This document shows positions 50,284-59,411 of a stretch of DNA of 64,000 nt, one piece after another. A program made the translations under genes and the position numbers. How positions within the stretch are numbered: position 1 is the stretch's first letter; each line of letters begins with the position of its first letter. Source of the DNA: Streptomyces hawaiiensis (GTDB lineage: Bacteria; Actinomycetota; Actinomycetes; Streptomycetales; Streptomycetaceae). The notes below the pieces were generated by a model that did no database searches, was not told the origin of the DNA, and was given only the letters and a program-made list of their open reading frames with translations. The stretch is from NCBI RefSeq assembly GCF_004803895.1, contig NZ_CP021978.1, positions 7,998,001-8,062,000 on the forward strand, in the 5' to 3' direction.

Positions 50284-51624
50284 GTGAACAACAGACTTCG
50301 CCTGCTCAGAACGACATCCGTGCTCCTCGGCACGGCACTCACCGCGGTGAGTCTGGCCGCATGCGGCGGCGGCACCAACGACGCCTCCAAGCCGGATATC
50401 GTCAGCGAGGAGGAGATCCAGAAGGCCCTCGACAAGCCCACGGAGCTCACCGTCTGGAGCTGGTCCGCAAGCCTCCCCGACGTCGCCAAGGCCTTCGAGA
50501 AGGAGCACCCGAAGATCAAGATCAAGGTGCAGAACGTCGGCACCGGCGCGGAGCAGTACACGAAGCTCCAGAACGCGATCAAGGCGGGCTCCGGTGGGCC
50601 CGACCTAGCCACCGTCGAGTACAGCGCGATACCGCAGTTCGCCCTGTCCGGCTCGCTGGTCGACCTGCACAGGTTCGAGTTCGGCAGCCTGGAGAAGGAA
50701 TTCACCAAGGCCACCTGGGACGCCGTAAACGTCAACGACGGCCTCTACGAGCTTCCTCTCAACGCCGGCCCGATGGCGCTCTTCTACAACAAGAAGACCT
50801 TCGACAAGCACGACATCGCTGTGCCGAAGACCTGGGACGAGTACATTGACGCGGGCCGCAAGCTGCACGCCGCCGATCCGAACAGCTACATCGCTGCGGA
50901 CAACGGCAACGCCGGCCTCACCGAAAGCCTCATCTGGGCGGCCGGCGGAAAGCCCTTCAGCGCCAACGGCGACAAGGTGAGCATCAACCTCCAGGACGCC
51001 GGCACCAAGAAGTTCGCCACGACCTATCAGAAGCTCATCGACGAGAAGCTGCTGTCACCCGTCGCCGGCTGGAGCAACGAGTGGTACGCGGGCCTGGCCA
51101 AGGGCAACATCGCCACGCTGCTGTCCGGAGCTTGGATGGGGGGCACGCTGAAGTCCGGCGTGCCCGACGGGGCCGGTGACTGGCGGGTGGCCCCTCTGCC
51201 CACGTACGACGGGAAGCCGGCGAGTTCCGTGAACGGCGGCGGCAGCCTGGCGATGCTGAAGCAGAGCGAGAAGCAGCTCGCCGCCGCGGCCTTCCTGCGG
51301 TACGTGAGCGCCGGCAAGGGCGCGGACATCACCCAGGCGACGGGTTCCTTCCCGGCCCGCACGAAGGTGCTCGAGTCCGAGAAGTTCCTCGCTGAGAAGG
51401 ACCCGTACTTCGGCGGCCAGGAAGTGAACCGCATCTTCACCTCCTCGCTCGGCGCCGTGCACGAGGGCTGGCAGTACCTTCCCTACGACGTCTACGCCAT
51501 CAGCATCTTCAACGACAAGGTGGGCAAGGCGTTCACCGGATCGCTCACGCTGCAGGAGGGCCTGAACGCCTGGCAGAAGGCGCTGGTCGCGTACGGCACC
51601 GACCAGGGATTCGCCATGAACTGA
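50284..51624 (+). CDS. Extracellular sugar-binding lipoprotein of the ABC importer
   Basis: 446 residues from GTG 50284, AAAGGGA eight bases away. Lipoprotein signal with lipobox LAAC, Cys27. Family 1 solute-binding fold: LTVWSWSASLPDVAKAFEKEHPKIKIKVQNVGTGAEQYTKLQNAIKAGSGGPDLATVEYSAIPQFALSG, ELPLNAGPMALFYNKKTFDKHDIAVPKTWDEYIDAGRKL. It captures the oligosaccharide and hands it to the two permeases. The third gene of the operon; a hairpin follows. Confidence 0.94.
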   Translation: MNNRLRLLRTTSVLLGTALTAVSLAACGGGTNDASKPDIVSEEEIQKALDKPTELTVWSWSASLPDVAKAFEKEHPKIKIKVQNVGTGAEQYTKLQNAIKAGSGGPDLATVEYSAIPQFALSGSLVDLHRFEFGSLEKEFTKATWDAVNVNDGLYELPLNAGPMALFYNKKTFDKHDIAVPKTWDEYIDAGRKLHAADPNSYIAADNGNAGLTESLIWAAGGKPFSANGDKVSINLQDAGTKKFATTYQKLIDEKLLSPVAGWSNEWYAGLAKGNIATLLSGAWMGGTLKSGVPDGAGDWRVAPLPTYDGKPASSVNGGGSLAMLKQSEKQLAAAAFLRYVSAGKGADITQATGSFPARTKVLESEKFLAEKDPYFGGQEVNRIFTSSLGAVHEGWQYLPYDVYAISIFNDKVGKAFTGSLTLQEGLNAWQKALVAYGTDQGFAMN

Positions 51625-51641
51625 CGAAGGCGGAACAGGGC

Positions 51642-51663
51642 GGGCCGTCCGGAGGGGCGGCCC
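51642..51663 (+). terminator. Terminator of the ABC operon
   Basis: Nine-base arms GGGCCGTCC / GGGCGGCCC (one G-T wobble) with GGAG loop, 18 bp after the binding-protein stop. Confidence 0.7.
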
Positions 51664-51792
51664 CGTCACCGCCGTCGGCGGAGGCCGGGCCCGGTCCGGT
51701 GACCGGTCGTCCGAGCAGGCATAACCTGGCACTCCGATCGGGACGTCCTGGAGGAGTGAAAAGTTGTTCGAGTCGTCATGGGGGAGCAGTCT

Positions 51793-52749
51793 GTGAGCCG
51801 CACACCGAACCGGGGCCGGGACGACTCGGCTCCCGCGGGGAGAAGGCGCGCCGAAGGAGTGGGCGAGGTCAGCCCGCTCGAATTGCTGAGAACCGAACTG
51901 CCGGACCTCACCGGAGCCAAGCTGCGCGTCGCCGAGGTGATTCTGCGCAATCCCACCGTCGCGGGCCGGAGCTCCATCACGTGGCTCGCGCAGGAGGCCC
52001 AGACCTCCGCGGCGACCATCACCCGCCTGTCGACCGCGCTCGGCTTCGACGGATTCCCGGAACTGCGGGCCGCCCTCGCCCGGGAGCACGGACGGGACAT
52101 GCAGGCGGGCTGGGAGAAGGACATCGGCTCCGCCATCACCCCGGAGGATACTCCCGCGAAGGTGCTCAGCACGCTGGCCGCGAACCAGTTCAGCGCGGCC
52201 CGCAACGCGACGGCGTCGGTGGACCTGGAGGCCATGGCACAGGTGGCGGACCGCATCGTGTCGGCCGGCCGCGTGCAGCTCTTCGGCGAGTGGGGGGACG
52301 CCCCGCCGGCCCAGGAGCTGTACCTGCGGCTGTTCCGGATCGGCATCCCGGTCTGGTTCGACGACGGCGCCTACTTCGCCCAGGTCGGCGCGAGCCTGCT
52401 CGGCGAAGGAGATGTGGCCCTGGTCGTCTCCCGGTCGGGCGAGAGCCCCATCGCCATGAAGTTCGTCGAGGTGGCCCGCGACCACGGCGCACTGACCGTG
52501 CTGATCACGGGCGATCCGCAGTCCCCGCTCGCCGCGGCGGTCGATGTGCCCCTGCACACCGGCACCGGAACGGGGAACTCCTGGACGGACTACTTCGCGG
52601 GAAGGTCGAGCGACTCCCTGGTCGGCGCCCTTCTGTGGGCGCTGGTAGCCCAGCGGGTCCCCGACCGGATCTACGACCGGATGAACCGGGGTGACGATTC
52701 CGGGCCTGGTGCCCGCGGTCAGGACTTCTTCAAGGACACGATGCACTGA
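51793..52749 (+). CDS. MurR/RpiR family transcriptional regulator with SIS domain
   Basis: 318 residues. I chose GTG 51793, six bases after GGGGGAG; ATG 51778 has no site. N-terminal HTH_6: LTGAKLRVAEVILRNPTVAGRSSITWLAQEAQTSAATITRLSTALGFDGFPELRAAL. C-terminal SIS sugar-phosphate isomerase-like sensor (~150-270: AGRVQLFGEWGDAPPAQELYLRL, ALVVSRSGESPIAMKFVEVARDHGALTVLITG). RpiR proteins respond to sugar phosphates. A candidate controller of the transporter and GH35 genes on either side. Confidence 0.92.
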   Translation: MSRTPNRGRDDSAPAGRRRAEGVGEVSPLELLRTELPDLTGAKLRVAEVILRNPTVAGRSSITWLAQEAQTSAATITRLSTALGFDGFPELRAALAREHGRDMQAGWEKDIGSAITPEDTPAKVLSTLAANQFSAARNATASVDLEAMAQVADRIVSAGRVQLFGEWGDAPPAQELYLRLFRIGIPVWFDDGAYFAQVGASLLGEGDVALVVSRSGESPIAMKFVEVARDHGALTVLITGDPQSPLAAAVDVPLHTGTGTGNSWTDYFAGRSSDSLVGALLWALVAQRVPDRIYDRMNRGDDSGPGARGQDFFKDTMH

Positions 52750-52793
52750 CCTGATGCACTCCACCCCTGCCCTTCACCTCACGCCACACCCAC

Positions 52794-54575
52794 ATGAGCC
52801 ACCTTGACCGGATGGACACCACACCCATGCCCGAACTGACCATCACCGACACGGATTTCCGCATCGGCGACGAACCACTGCAGATCATCTCCGGCAGCCT
52901 GCACTACTTCAGGATCCACCCCGGACAATGGGCCGACCGGCTGCGCAAGGCACGCCTGATGGGCCTGAACACGGTCGACGTCTACGTGCCGTGGAACCTC
53001 CACCAGCCGCACCGGGGCAGCCCCCTCACCATGGAGGAGGGACTGGACCTGCCCCGGTTCCTGGACCTGGCCGCCGCGGAGGGCCTGTACGTACTGCTCA
53101 GGCCCGGCCCGTTCATCTGTGCCGAGTGGGAGGCCGGCGGCCTGCCGGCCTGGCTGCTGACAGAACCCGACATACGACTGCGCACCTCCGACCCTCGCTA
53201 CCTGGAGCCGGTGGAGCGGTACTTCGAGCAGCTGCTGCCGCTGATGCGCCCCCACCTCGCGACCCAGGGCGGCCCGGTGATCGCCGTCCAGGTCGAGAAC
53301 GAGTACGGGGCCTCGGGACTGCGGGACACCGCCTACCTGGAGTGTCTGGTCGCCGCGCTCCGCGCGGGCGGCGTCGACGTCCCGCTGTTCACATCGGACC
53401 AGGCGGGCGACCTCGCCGACGGTGGTCTGCCGGACATCCTGCGGACCGTGAACTTCAGTGGCAACGCCATGAAGAACCTCGCGACCCTGCGCGAGCACCA
53501 GCCCGCGGGCCCGCTCATGTGCGCGGAGTTCTGGTCGGGCTGGTTCGACAGGTGGGGCGGCGGGCACGAGACCCGGTCGGCCGCGGCGAAGGCCGAGTCC
53601 CTGGACGAGATGCTGTCGTCCGGGGCCTCCGTGAACATCTACATGGTGCACGGCGGCACCAACTTCGGCTTCACCAACGGCGCCAACGACAAGGGACGTT
53701 ATCGGCCCACCGTCACGTCGTACGACTACGATTCCCCGCTCGACGAGGCCGGAGACCCCACCGAGAAGTACTGGCTCTTCCGCGACACGATCGCCAAGTA
53801 CGCGCCCCTGGCCGCGGAACCGGTGCCCGCGGCAGGACCCAAGCTCGCCCTCGAAGGCATCCGGCTCACCGAACACGCCTCGCTGCTGGCGCAGGCGAGC
53901 CGGCTCGGCGCCCCGCGGCGAGCGACGACGCCCCCGACGATGGAAGAGCTGGGCCAGAACTTCGGGTTCGTCCTGTACGAGACGGTGCTGCCGAGCGCAG
54001 GTGCGGGCATGCTCCGTACGGCAGGGGTACACGACCGTGCCCAGGTCTTCGTGGACGGGCAGCCGATCGGCACCCTGGAGCGGGAGAGCGAGGAGACCGC
54101 CCTCAGTCTGAGGTCGCCGGCCCCGAACGCCAGGCTCTCGATCCTCGTCGAGAACCAGGGGCGGGTGAACTACGGTCCCCGTCTTCGGGACTGGAAGGGA
54201 ATCGCGGGACCGGTCACCTTCAAGGGGGACACCCTGACCGGCTGGACCGTCACGCCGCTGCCCCTGACGGCCCTCGACGGCCTGTCGTACGAGGGTCAGG
54301 ACATCGAGCCCGGCCCGGCCTTCCACCGGGGTACCTTCGACGTGCCCCAGGTCGCTGACTCGTTCCTCCACCTTCCGGGCTGGAGCAAGGGCAACGCCTG
54401 GATCAACGGGTTCGCGCTCGGCCGCTACTGGTCACGGGGTCCGCAGCGTTCTCTGTACATGCCCGGGCCGGTGCTGCGCGAGGGAGCCAACGAGATCGTT
54501 CTGCTCGAACTGCACGGCGTCGGCGACCCGGTGGCCCATCTGCGCCAGACGGCGGACCTCGGTTTTCCCGAGTGA
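52794..54575 (+). CDS. Cytoplasmic beta-galactosidase, GH35
   Basis: 593 residues. (beta/alpha)8 domain: ISGSLHYFRIHPGQWADRLRKARLMGLNTVDVYVPWNLHQP, acid/base Glu170 in VQVENEYG, nucleophile Glu245 in CAEFWSGWFDRWGG, MVHGGTNFGFTNGAN. C-terminal beta sandwiches end GNAWINGFALGRYWSRGPQRSLYMPGPVL. No signal peptide, so it works on imported galactosides. Unusually, the WNxHEP motif is WNLHQP (Glu to Gln). No clear ribosome site precedes ATG 52794; ATG 52812 and 52827 are alternatives. Confidence 0.93.
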   Translation: MSHLDRMDTTPMPELTITDTDFRIGDEPLQIISGSLHYFRIHPGQWADRLRKARLMGLNTVDVYVPWNLHQPHRGSPLTMEEGLDLPRFLDLAAAEGLYVLLRPGPFICAEWEAGGLPAWLLTEPDIRLRTSDPRYLEPVERYFEQLLPLMRPHLATQGGPVIAVQVENEYGASGLRDTAYLECLVAALRAGGVDVPLFTSDQAGDLADGGLPDILRTVNFSGNAMKNLATLREHQPAGPLMCAEFWSGWFDRWGGGHETRSAAAKAESLDEMLSSGASVNIYMVHGGTNFGFTNGANDKGRYRPTVTSYDYDSPLDEAGDPTEKYWLFRDTIAKYAPLAAEPVPAAGPKLALEGIRLTEHASLLAQASRLGAPRRATTPPTMEELGQNFGFVLYETVLPSAGAGMLRTAGVHDRAQVFVDGQPIGTLERESEETALSLRSPAPNARLSILVENQGRVNYGPRLRDWKGIAGPVTFKGDTLTGWTVTPLPLTALDGLSYEGQDIEPGPAFHRGTFDVPQVADSFLHLPGWSKGNAWINGFALGRYWSRGPQRSLYMPGPVLREGANEIVLLELHGVGDPVAHLRQTADLGFPE

Positions 54576-54586
54576 GTACGCACGGG

Positions 54587-54609
54587 TTTCGCGCAAATTT
54601 TTTGCTGAG
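54587..54609. promoter_or_regulatory. AT-rich operator motif, copy C
   Basis: TTCGCGCAAATTTTTTGC (from 54588) matches the motif A core at 14 of 18 positions with no gaps. It lies between the GH35 stop and the FAD oxidoreductase start. Confidence 0.7.
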
Positions 54610-54693
54610 ATCATGCACAGTTATACGCAGACAGATAATCCATTTCACTTTACTCCGAACCAAGAGCGCATCCGCGCAAGAAGGCGAGCTGCC

Positions 54694-56946
54694 ATGCAAC
54701 GGCTCTCGGTCGACACCGACGTCACCGTCGTAGGGGGAGGCCTCGCCGGTGTCGCGGCCGCCATCGGCGCGGCCCGGACCGGTGCCAGAGTGGCCCTGAT
54801 CAACAACCGTCCCGTACTCGGCGGCAACGCCAGCAGCGAGGTACGGGTCTGGGTGTGCGGGGCCACCGCGCACGGCGCTCAGAAGTACGCGCGCGAGACC
54901 GGCGTCATGGGTGAACTGTTCCGTGAGAACCAGTACCGGAACCCGGAGGGCAACCCCTTCCTCTGGGACCAGGTCGTGCTCGACGCCGTCCGCGCCGAGC
55001 CGAACATCCGGCTCTACCTCAACACCGACGTGCGCGAGGTGGAGGCCGACGGCAGCGACGACCGACGGACCGTTCGCGCCGTCACCGGCTGGCAGATGGG
55101 CTCGGAGCGGATCATCCGCTTCTCCGCGCGCATGTTCGTCGACGCCACCGGAGACGGCCTGGTCGGCGCTCTTGCCGGAGCGTGGCACCGCACGGGTCGG
55201 GAGGCGGCGCACGAGTACGGCGAGGAGTGGGCACCCGACCAGCCCGACTCCGAGATGCTCGGCAGCACGATGTTCTTCTACACGAAGGACACCGGGGAGC
55301 CGGTGCGCTTCGTCCCGCCCTCCATCGCCAAGGACGTCGCCGCCACCTCGATCGTGCGCAGGCGCCCCATCAGGGCGAATGCCAACGGATGCGACTACTG
55401 GTGGATCGAGTACGGCGGAGACCGCGACGTCGTCGCCGACCACGAGGAGATCCGCGACGAACTGTGGGCCGTGATCTACGGCATCTGGGACCACATCAAG
55501 AACTCAGGGGAGTTCGACGCGGACACCCTGACCCTGGAGTGGGTCGGCTCGGTGCCGGGGAAAAGGGAGTACCGACGATTCGTGGGCGACCACGTGCTCA
55601 CGCAGCAGGACGTCATCGAGCAGCGCCGGTTCCCCGACACCATCGGCTTCGGCGGCTGGTCCATCGACCTACATCCGGCAGGTGGCATGTACGCCGAGGA
55701 GGACGGTTCCAAGCACCTCTACCCGGCCGGCCTCTACCACATCCCCTTCCGCAGCCTGTACTCCCGCAACACCGGCAACCTCCTCTTCGCCGGCCGGGAC
55801 ATCTCGGCGACCCACGTGGCGTTCGGCACCACACGGGTGATGGCCACCTGCGCCGTGACGGGCGAGGCCGCGGGGGCCGCGGCGGGCCTCTGCGTACGGG
55901 ACGGCCTGAGTCCCCGCCAGTTGGCCACGGACCACATCGATCTCCTCCAGCGGACGCTCCTGCGCAACGACGCCTCGCTGCTCGGTGTCGAATGGCACGA
56001 TCCGGCCGATCTGGCCGCGTCCGCGCATGTCACCGCGTCGAGCGAACTGCGCACGCTGTCCGTACGGCCACGCCCGGGCGAGGAGCCGAGCCGCCACTCG
56101 CTGGACGGGCAGGACGTGGGACTGGTCCTCCCGGTCCAGCCGGCCATCGAGTCCGTAGAGGTGCTCCTGGAGGCGTCCGAGGCGACCGGCGTGCGGCTCG
56201 AACTGTGGTCCACGGGCGGTGGCGAGAACCACATACCGGTCGAGAAACTGGACGAGGCGGTGGCCCGTGCCGAGGCCGGCACCCACTGGGTGCGCGCGCC
56301 GTTCGGTCACAAGGCCCCCGACGGCGAGAACGTGGTCCTCCTGCTCCGGCGCAACCCCGCAGCGGCCCTCCTCGTCGTCGACCGGCCGGGGCCCTACGGC
56401 GTCCTGGCACTGGTGAGCCGTACCCCCCGGACGGTCACCGGGCGGCCGCAGTCCAACGCGTGGTCCGCGGAGGAACTGCGGCGGCGCTGCCCGGCGGTGG
56501 TGGTGCACGGCGACAGCAGCGCGCTCGCCGCGGTGCAGGTTACCGGCCCGCTGCAACGTCCGTACCACGGACCGCGCATGTGGTCGTCCCAAGCGCTCGC
56601 CATCGATCCCCGGCCGTGGGTCAGGCTCGACTGGGACGAGGTGCAGGAGATCGGCTCCTTCGACATCATCTTCAACGACGACGTCGACATCGACCTGATC
56701 AACCTCCACCACCATCGCACCCCCTTTCCCGTCATGCCCGAACTGGTCAGGGACTACCGGGTGGAGGCGTTGGTCGACGGGGCCTGGCAGACGGTCGTCA
56801 CCGTCGAGGACAACCGCGAGCGGCGGCGGTCGCACGTGCTCGGGGAAAGGCTCCGGGCCACGGCCCTGCGGCTGACGGTCCTGGCCACCAACGGATCGGA
56901 GTGGGCAACGGTCGTCGCTCTGCGCGTCTTCGCCACGGAGCACTGA
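54694..56946 (+). CDS. FAD-dependent oxidoreductase (FAD_oxidored family) with C-terminal beta-sandwich
   Basis: 750 residues from ATG 54694. An upstream in-frame ATG at 54613 exists, but the 27 codons between are AT-rich and use rare codons (AGT, TAT, AAT, ACA, AGA), and AAGAAGG lies nine bases before 54694. FAD motif TDVTVVGGGLAGVAAAIGAARTGARVALINNRPVLGGNASSEVRVW. FAD domain to ~430 (TGNLLFAGRDISATHVAFGTTRVMATCAVTGEAAGAAA). The C-terminal ~150 residues (YHGPRMWSSQALAIDPRPWVRLDWDE...) look like a galactose-binding fold. No signal peptide. This family often sits in polysaccharide loci but its reaction is unknown. Confidence 0.87.
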   Translation: MQRLSVDTDVTVVGGGLAGVAAAIGAARTGARVALINNRPVLGGNASSEVRVWVCGATAHGAQKYARETGVMGELFRENQYRNPEGNPFLWDQVVLDAVRAEPNIRLYLNTDVREVEADGSDDRRTVRAVTGWQMGSERIIRFSARMFVDATGDGLVGALAGAWHRTGREAAHEYGEEWAPDQPDSEMLGSTMFFYTKDTGEPVRFVPPSIAKDVAATSIVRRRPIRANANGCDYWWIEYGGDRDVVADHEEIRDELWAVIYGIWDHIKNSGEFDADTLTLEWVGSVPGKREYRRFVGDHVLTQQDVIEQRRFPDTIGFGGWSIDLHPAGGMYAEEDGSKHLYPAGLYHIPFRSLYSRNTGNLLFAGRDISATHVAFGTTRVMATCAVTGEAAGAAAGLCVRDGLSPRQLATDHIDLLQRTLLRNDASLLGVEWHDPADLAASAHVTASSELRTLSVRPRPGEEPSRHSLDGQDVGLVLPVQPAIESVEVLLEASEATGVRLELWSTGGGENHIPVEKLDEAVARAEAGTHWVRAPFGHKAPDGENVVLLLRRNPAAALLVVDRPGPYGVLALVSRTPRTVTGRPQSNAWSAEELRRRCPAVVVHGDSSALAAVQVTGPLQRPYHGPRMWSSQALAIDPRPWVRLDWDEVQEIGSFDIIFNDDVDIDLINLHHHRTPFPVMPELVRDYRVEALVDGAWQTVVTVEDNRERRRSHVLGERLRATALRLTVLATNGSEWATVVALRVFATEH

Positions 56947-56951
56947 TGTCA

Positions 56952-56983
56952 CGGCGTTCGCGGACCCCGGTCCGCGAACGCCG
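56952..56983 (+). terminator. Terminator after FAD oxidoreductase
   Basis: A perfect inverted repeat (56952-56966 with 56969-56983; effective stem about 13 bp, tight C/G-rich loop) 6 bp after the stop. It contains GCGTTCG/CGAACGC arms like motif A, so a second role as operator for the DeoR gene is possible. Confidence 0.75.
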
Positions 56984-57010
56984 GGTTCTATACGGCGTGT
57001 GGAGTAACCG

Positions 57011-57823
57011 ATGAGTGGCCGAACACAGGATGCGCGCATCTCCATGGTCCTGACCCTTCTCGCGCGACGGGGAGAGCTACAGGTTCGTCTGCTGCCCGCG
57101 ATGCTCCGCGTCTCCGGGGCCACCGTCCGCAGGGACTTGGCAGTGATGGAGGAGACGGGGCTCATTCGGCGGTCGTACGGCAAGATTGCCGCGGCGCGCC
57201 GCGACGGGGAACTGCCCGTGAGCCTGCGCCGCTCGCGGAACGTCGAGGCGAAGCGCCGCATCGGGGCCCTGGCCTCCTCGCTCATTCCGTCCCGCCCTCT
57301 CACCGTGGCGCTCGGCGGCGGCAGTACCGTGGGCTTCGTCGCCAGGAGTCTGGCCGGCCGGTCGGGTCTGACGGTCGTCACGAACAGCCTCGACACGGCG
57401 TCGTCGCTCATGGCGCGGCAGGTGGTCGATGTCGTGGTCACCGGTGGTACCGCGCGACCGCTGTCCAACGACCTTGTCGGAAAAGCCGCCGAGAAGACTC
57501 TGCGCTCCTACCGGTTCGATTTCGCGGTGGTCGGTGCGGACGGGCTCGGCCCGGAGTTCGGGCCCACCAGGTACAGCTCGCGCGGTGCCGAGATCGACCG
57601 CGTCATGCTGGAACAGGCGGAGCACGGCATCGTGGTCGTCGACAGTTCGAAACTGGGCCGGGTGCAGCAGGCGAAGACCGCCGACATGAGATCCATCGAC
57701 ACCGTCGTCACCGACTCGCAGGCGAACGCGGAGATGGTGGCCGCGCTCCGCCGGATCGGCGTCCACACGACGCTCGTGATGATTCCGGCCGGCGTCGCGA
57801 GCTCACGTATGCGCTCGGCCTGA
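57011..57823 (+). CDS. DeoR/GlpR family transcriptional regulator
   Basis: 270 residues, GGAG six bases before ATG. HTH: RISMVLTLLARRGELQVRLLPAMLRVSGATVRRDLAVMEETGLIRRSYGKIAA. DeoR sensor: LTVALGGGSTVGFVARSLAGRSGLTVVTNSLDTASSLM, VVVTGGTARPLSNDLVGKAAEKTLRSYRFDFAVVGADGL, GIVVVDSSKLGRV. These respond to phosphorylated sugars. Candidate binder of the shared AT-rich motif. Confidence 0.93.
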   Translation: MSGRTQDARISMVLTLLARRGELQVRLLPAMLRVSGATVRRDLAVMEETGLIRRSYGKIAAARRDGELPVSLRRSRNVEAKRRIGALASSLIPSRPLTVALGGGSTVGFVARSLAGRSGLTVVTNSLDTASSLMARQVVDVVVTGGTARPLSNDLVGKAAEKTLRSYRFDFAVVGADGLGPEFGPTRYSSRGAEIDRVMLEQAEHGIVVVDSSKLGRVQQAKTADMRSIDTVVTDSQANAEMVAALRRIGVHTTLVMIPAGVASSRMRSA

Positions 57824-57846
57824 CCCCGGCCGGAGCGCTCAGCCCG

Positions 57847-57880
57847 TCGCCGCGGCGTCCCTCGAGGGACGCCGCGGCGA
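57847..57880. terminator. Bidirectional terminator
   Basis: A perfect 15-bp stem (57847-57861 with 57866-57880), TCGA loop, between the convergent DeoR and GH43 genes. Confidence 0.9.
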
Positions 57881-57895
57881 TCTGTTCGAGGTCGC

Positions 57896-59386
57896 TCAGG
57901 TCGTGGGCCACACCGAGACGTTGTCGATGTTGAGCCACCCTCCGGCGTCCGCCCAGACCCCGAGGTCCGCCTTGCCCGAGGTCACGGTGAAGGTGATCTT
58001 CTTCGTCGCCCACTCGTACTGGCTCGTGTTCACGTGGACTCGGACGGGCGTGGTCGAACCGTGGTTCTTCACCTCGACGTAGGCGTTCTTCTGCCCCCCG
58101 CTGGACCGGTAGTCGAAGGACAGTTCGTAGGTGCCGTTCGGCAGGGACAGGTGCTGGCTGACGTACCCGGAGTACACGCTGAGCTGCCGGTTCTTGCGAT
58201 CCGTGCAGGGGACCGCGCTGGACTCCTGGGTCTCGGCCGAGGAACCGGCCTTGACCACCCAGTTGGTCACGGGGCCGGCGGCGGCCTGGTCGAAACGGCC
58301 GTTGGCGACCCGGTTGCCGGTGATCTTCCCCCTCACCACGTCGACATCGACGTCGGTGTTGCCGTGCAGCACCGGCGCGCCCGCCTCGAACGTCAGCGGG
58401 TACCAGGCGTTCAGGCCGACGCCTCCGGGCGCCTTCGTGGTGTCGTCGCAGTAGAACTGCGAGTACCGGTCGCCGTTGTAGAGGTACGACGTCCCCTGCG
58501 AGCCGACGACGGGAATGATCTGTTCGAACTGCGTGCCGAAAGAGTTGGCCGACCCGGGCCGTGTCACCACGCGCTGCCAGGAGCCCTGGCTCCACCCGGC
58601 CGAGGTCATGGCCGTGCTGGTGCGGTACGACGTGGGCGTGGCGTCCCACCAGTCCATGCCCGAGGCGAACAGGTAGTAGGTCGCACCGACCTTGACGATC
58701 GCGGGCGCCTCGGTGTGGGCCGAGTTGCTCGCGGACCAGATGGGCGGCTCATCGGCCACCGCGGTCCAGTCGGCGTTCAGCCGCGCGATATTGACCGTCT
58801 GGTTGATGCCGGTGCTGGTGTCACCGATGTAGACCAGGTACGCGTTCGGTCCGTCCACGAAGACCGAGTGGTCGCCGGTGGTGTTGCCGTTGACCTTGAC
58901 CGAGTTCTGGGTCGTCGGCGTGTAGGTTCCGTCGACCGTCGGGCTTGTTGCGAAGAGCATCTGGTTGCGTCCGCCCGGACCGTCGTTGACTTCGACCACC
59001 AGGACGAACGTCCCGTTCGGGTTGCGCATGAGCTGGGGGCGTCCGAGCCACCGACCGGTCGCCAGGGGGCCCGTCGTGCCGGACTGGCTCAGGATGGGGC
59101 CCTCGAACTTCCAGTTCTCCAGGTCGGTCGAGCTGTACAGGTTGACCGCCTTGGGCTGCCCCTTCACCAGCCTCTGGCCCACCCAGTAGTAGGTCGAGCC
59201 CACCTTCAGGACGTTGCCGCCCTGCGCGAGGATCGGGTTGCCGTCGGTGTCCTTCCAGACGGTGTCGTTGGCTATGACCGAGTCGGGGACCGTCGCATGC
59301 GCGGGTGCGCTGAGGCTGCCGGTCAGCGCAAGGGCCAGCGCGGCGGTCAGAGTCGTGAGGTAAGGGGCGCGTGTTCGAACGTTCAT
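57896..59386 (-). CDS. Secreted GH43 family glycosidase (exo-beta-1,3-galactanase-like) with C-terminal carbohydrate-binding module
   Basis: 496 residues from ATG 59386 with GGAG upstream. Sec signal (LTTLTAALALALTGSLSAPAHA). Five-bladed propeller ~35-350: VWKDTDGNPILAQGGNVLKVGSTYYWVGQ, LYSSTDLENWKFEG, RWLGRPQLMRNPNGTFVLVVEVN, AHTEAPAIVKVGATYYLFASGMDWWD. The TDGNxIxAxGG opening resembles the galactanase subfamily rather than arabinofuranosidases. The C-terminal ~140 residues (NRVANGRFDQAAAGPVTNWVV ... NGTYELSFDYRSSGG) are a carbohydrate-binding jelly-roll. Motif copy D precedes it. Confidence 0.87.
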   Translation of the reverse strand: MNVRTRAPYLTTLTAALALALTGSLSAPAHATVPDSVIANDTVWKDTDGNPILAQGGNVLKVGSTYYWVGQRLVKGQPKAVNLYSSTDLENWKFEGPILSQSGTTGPLATGRWLGRPQLMRNPNGTFVLVVEVNDGPGGRNQMLFATSPTVDGTYTPTTQNSVKVNGNTTGDHSVFVDGPNAYLVYIGDTSTGINQTVNIARLNADWTAVADEPPIWSASNSAHTEAPAIVKVGATYYLFASGMDWWDATPTSYRTSTAMTSAGWSQGSWQRVVTRPGSANSFGTQFEQIIPVVGSQGTSYLYNGDRYSQFYCDDTTKAPGGVGLNAWYPLTFEAGAPVLHGNTDVDVDVVRGKITGNRVANGRFDQAAAGPVTNWVVKAGSSAETQESSAVPCTDRKNRQLSVYSGYVSQHLSLPNGTYELSFDYRSSGGQKNAYVEVKNHGSTTPVRVHVNTSQYEWATKKITFTVTSGKADLGVWADAGGWLNIDNVSVWPTT

Positions 59387-59411
59387 GGGTTCTCCAGTGA
59401 ACAGCGGCTCA

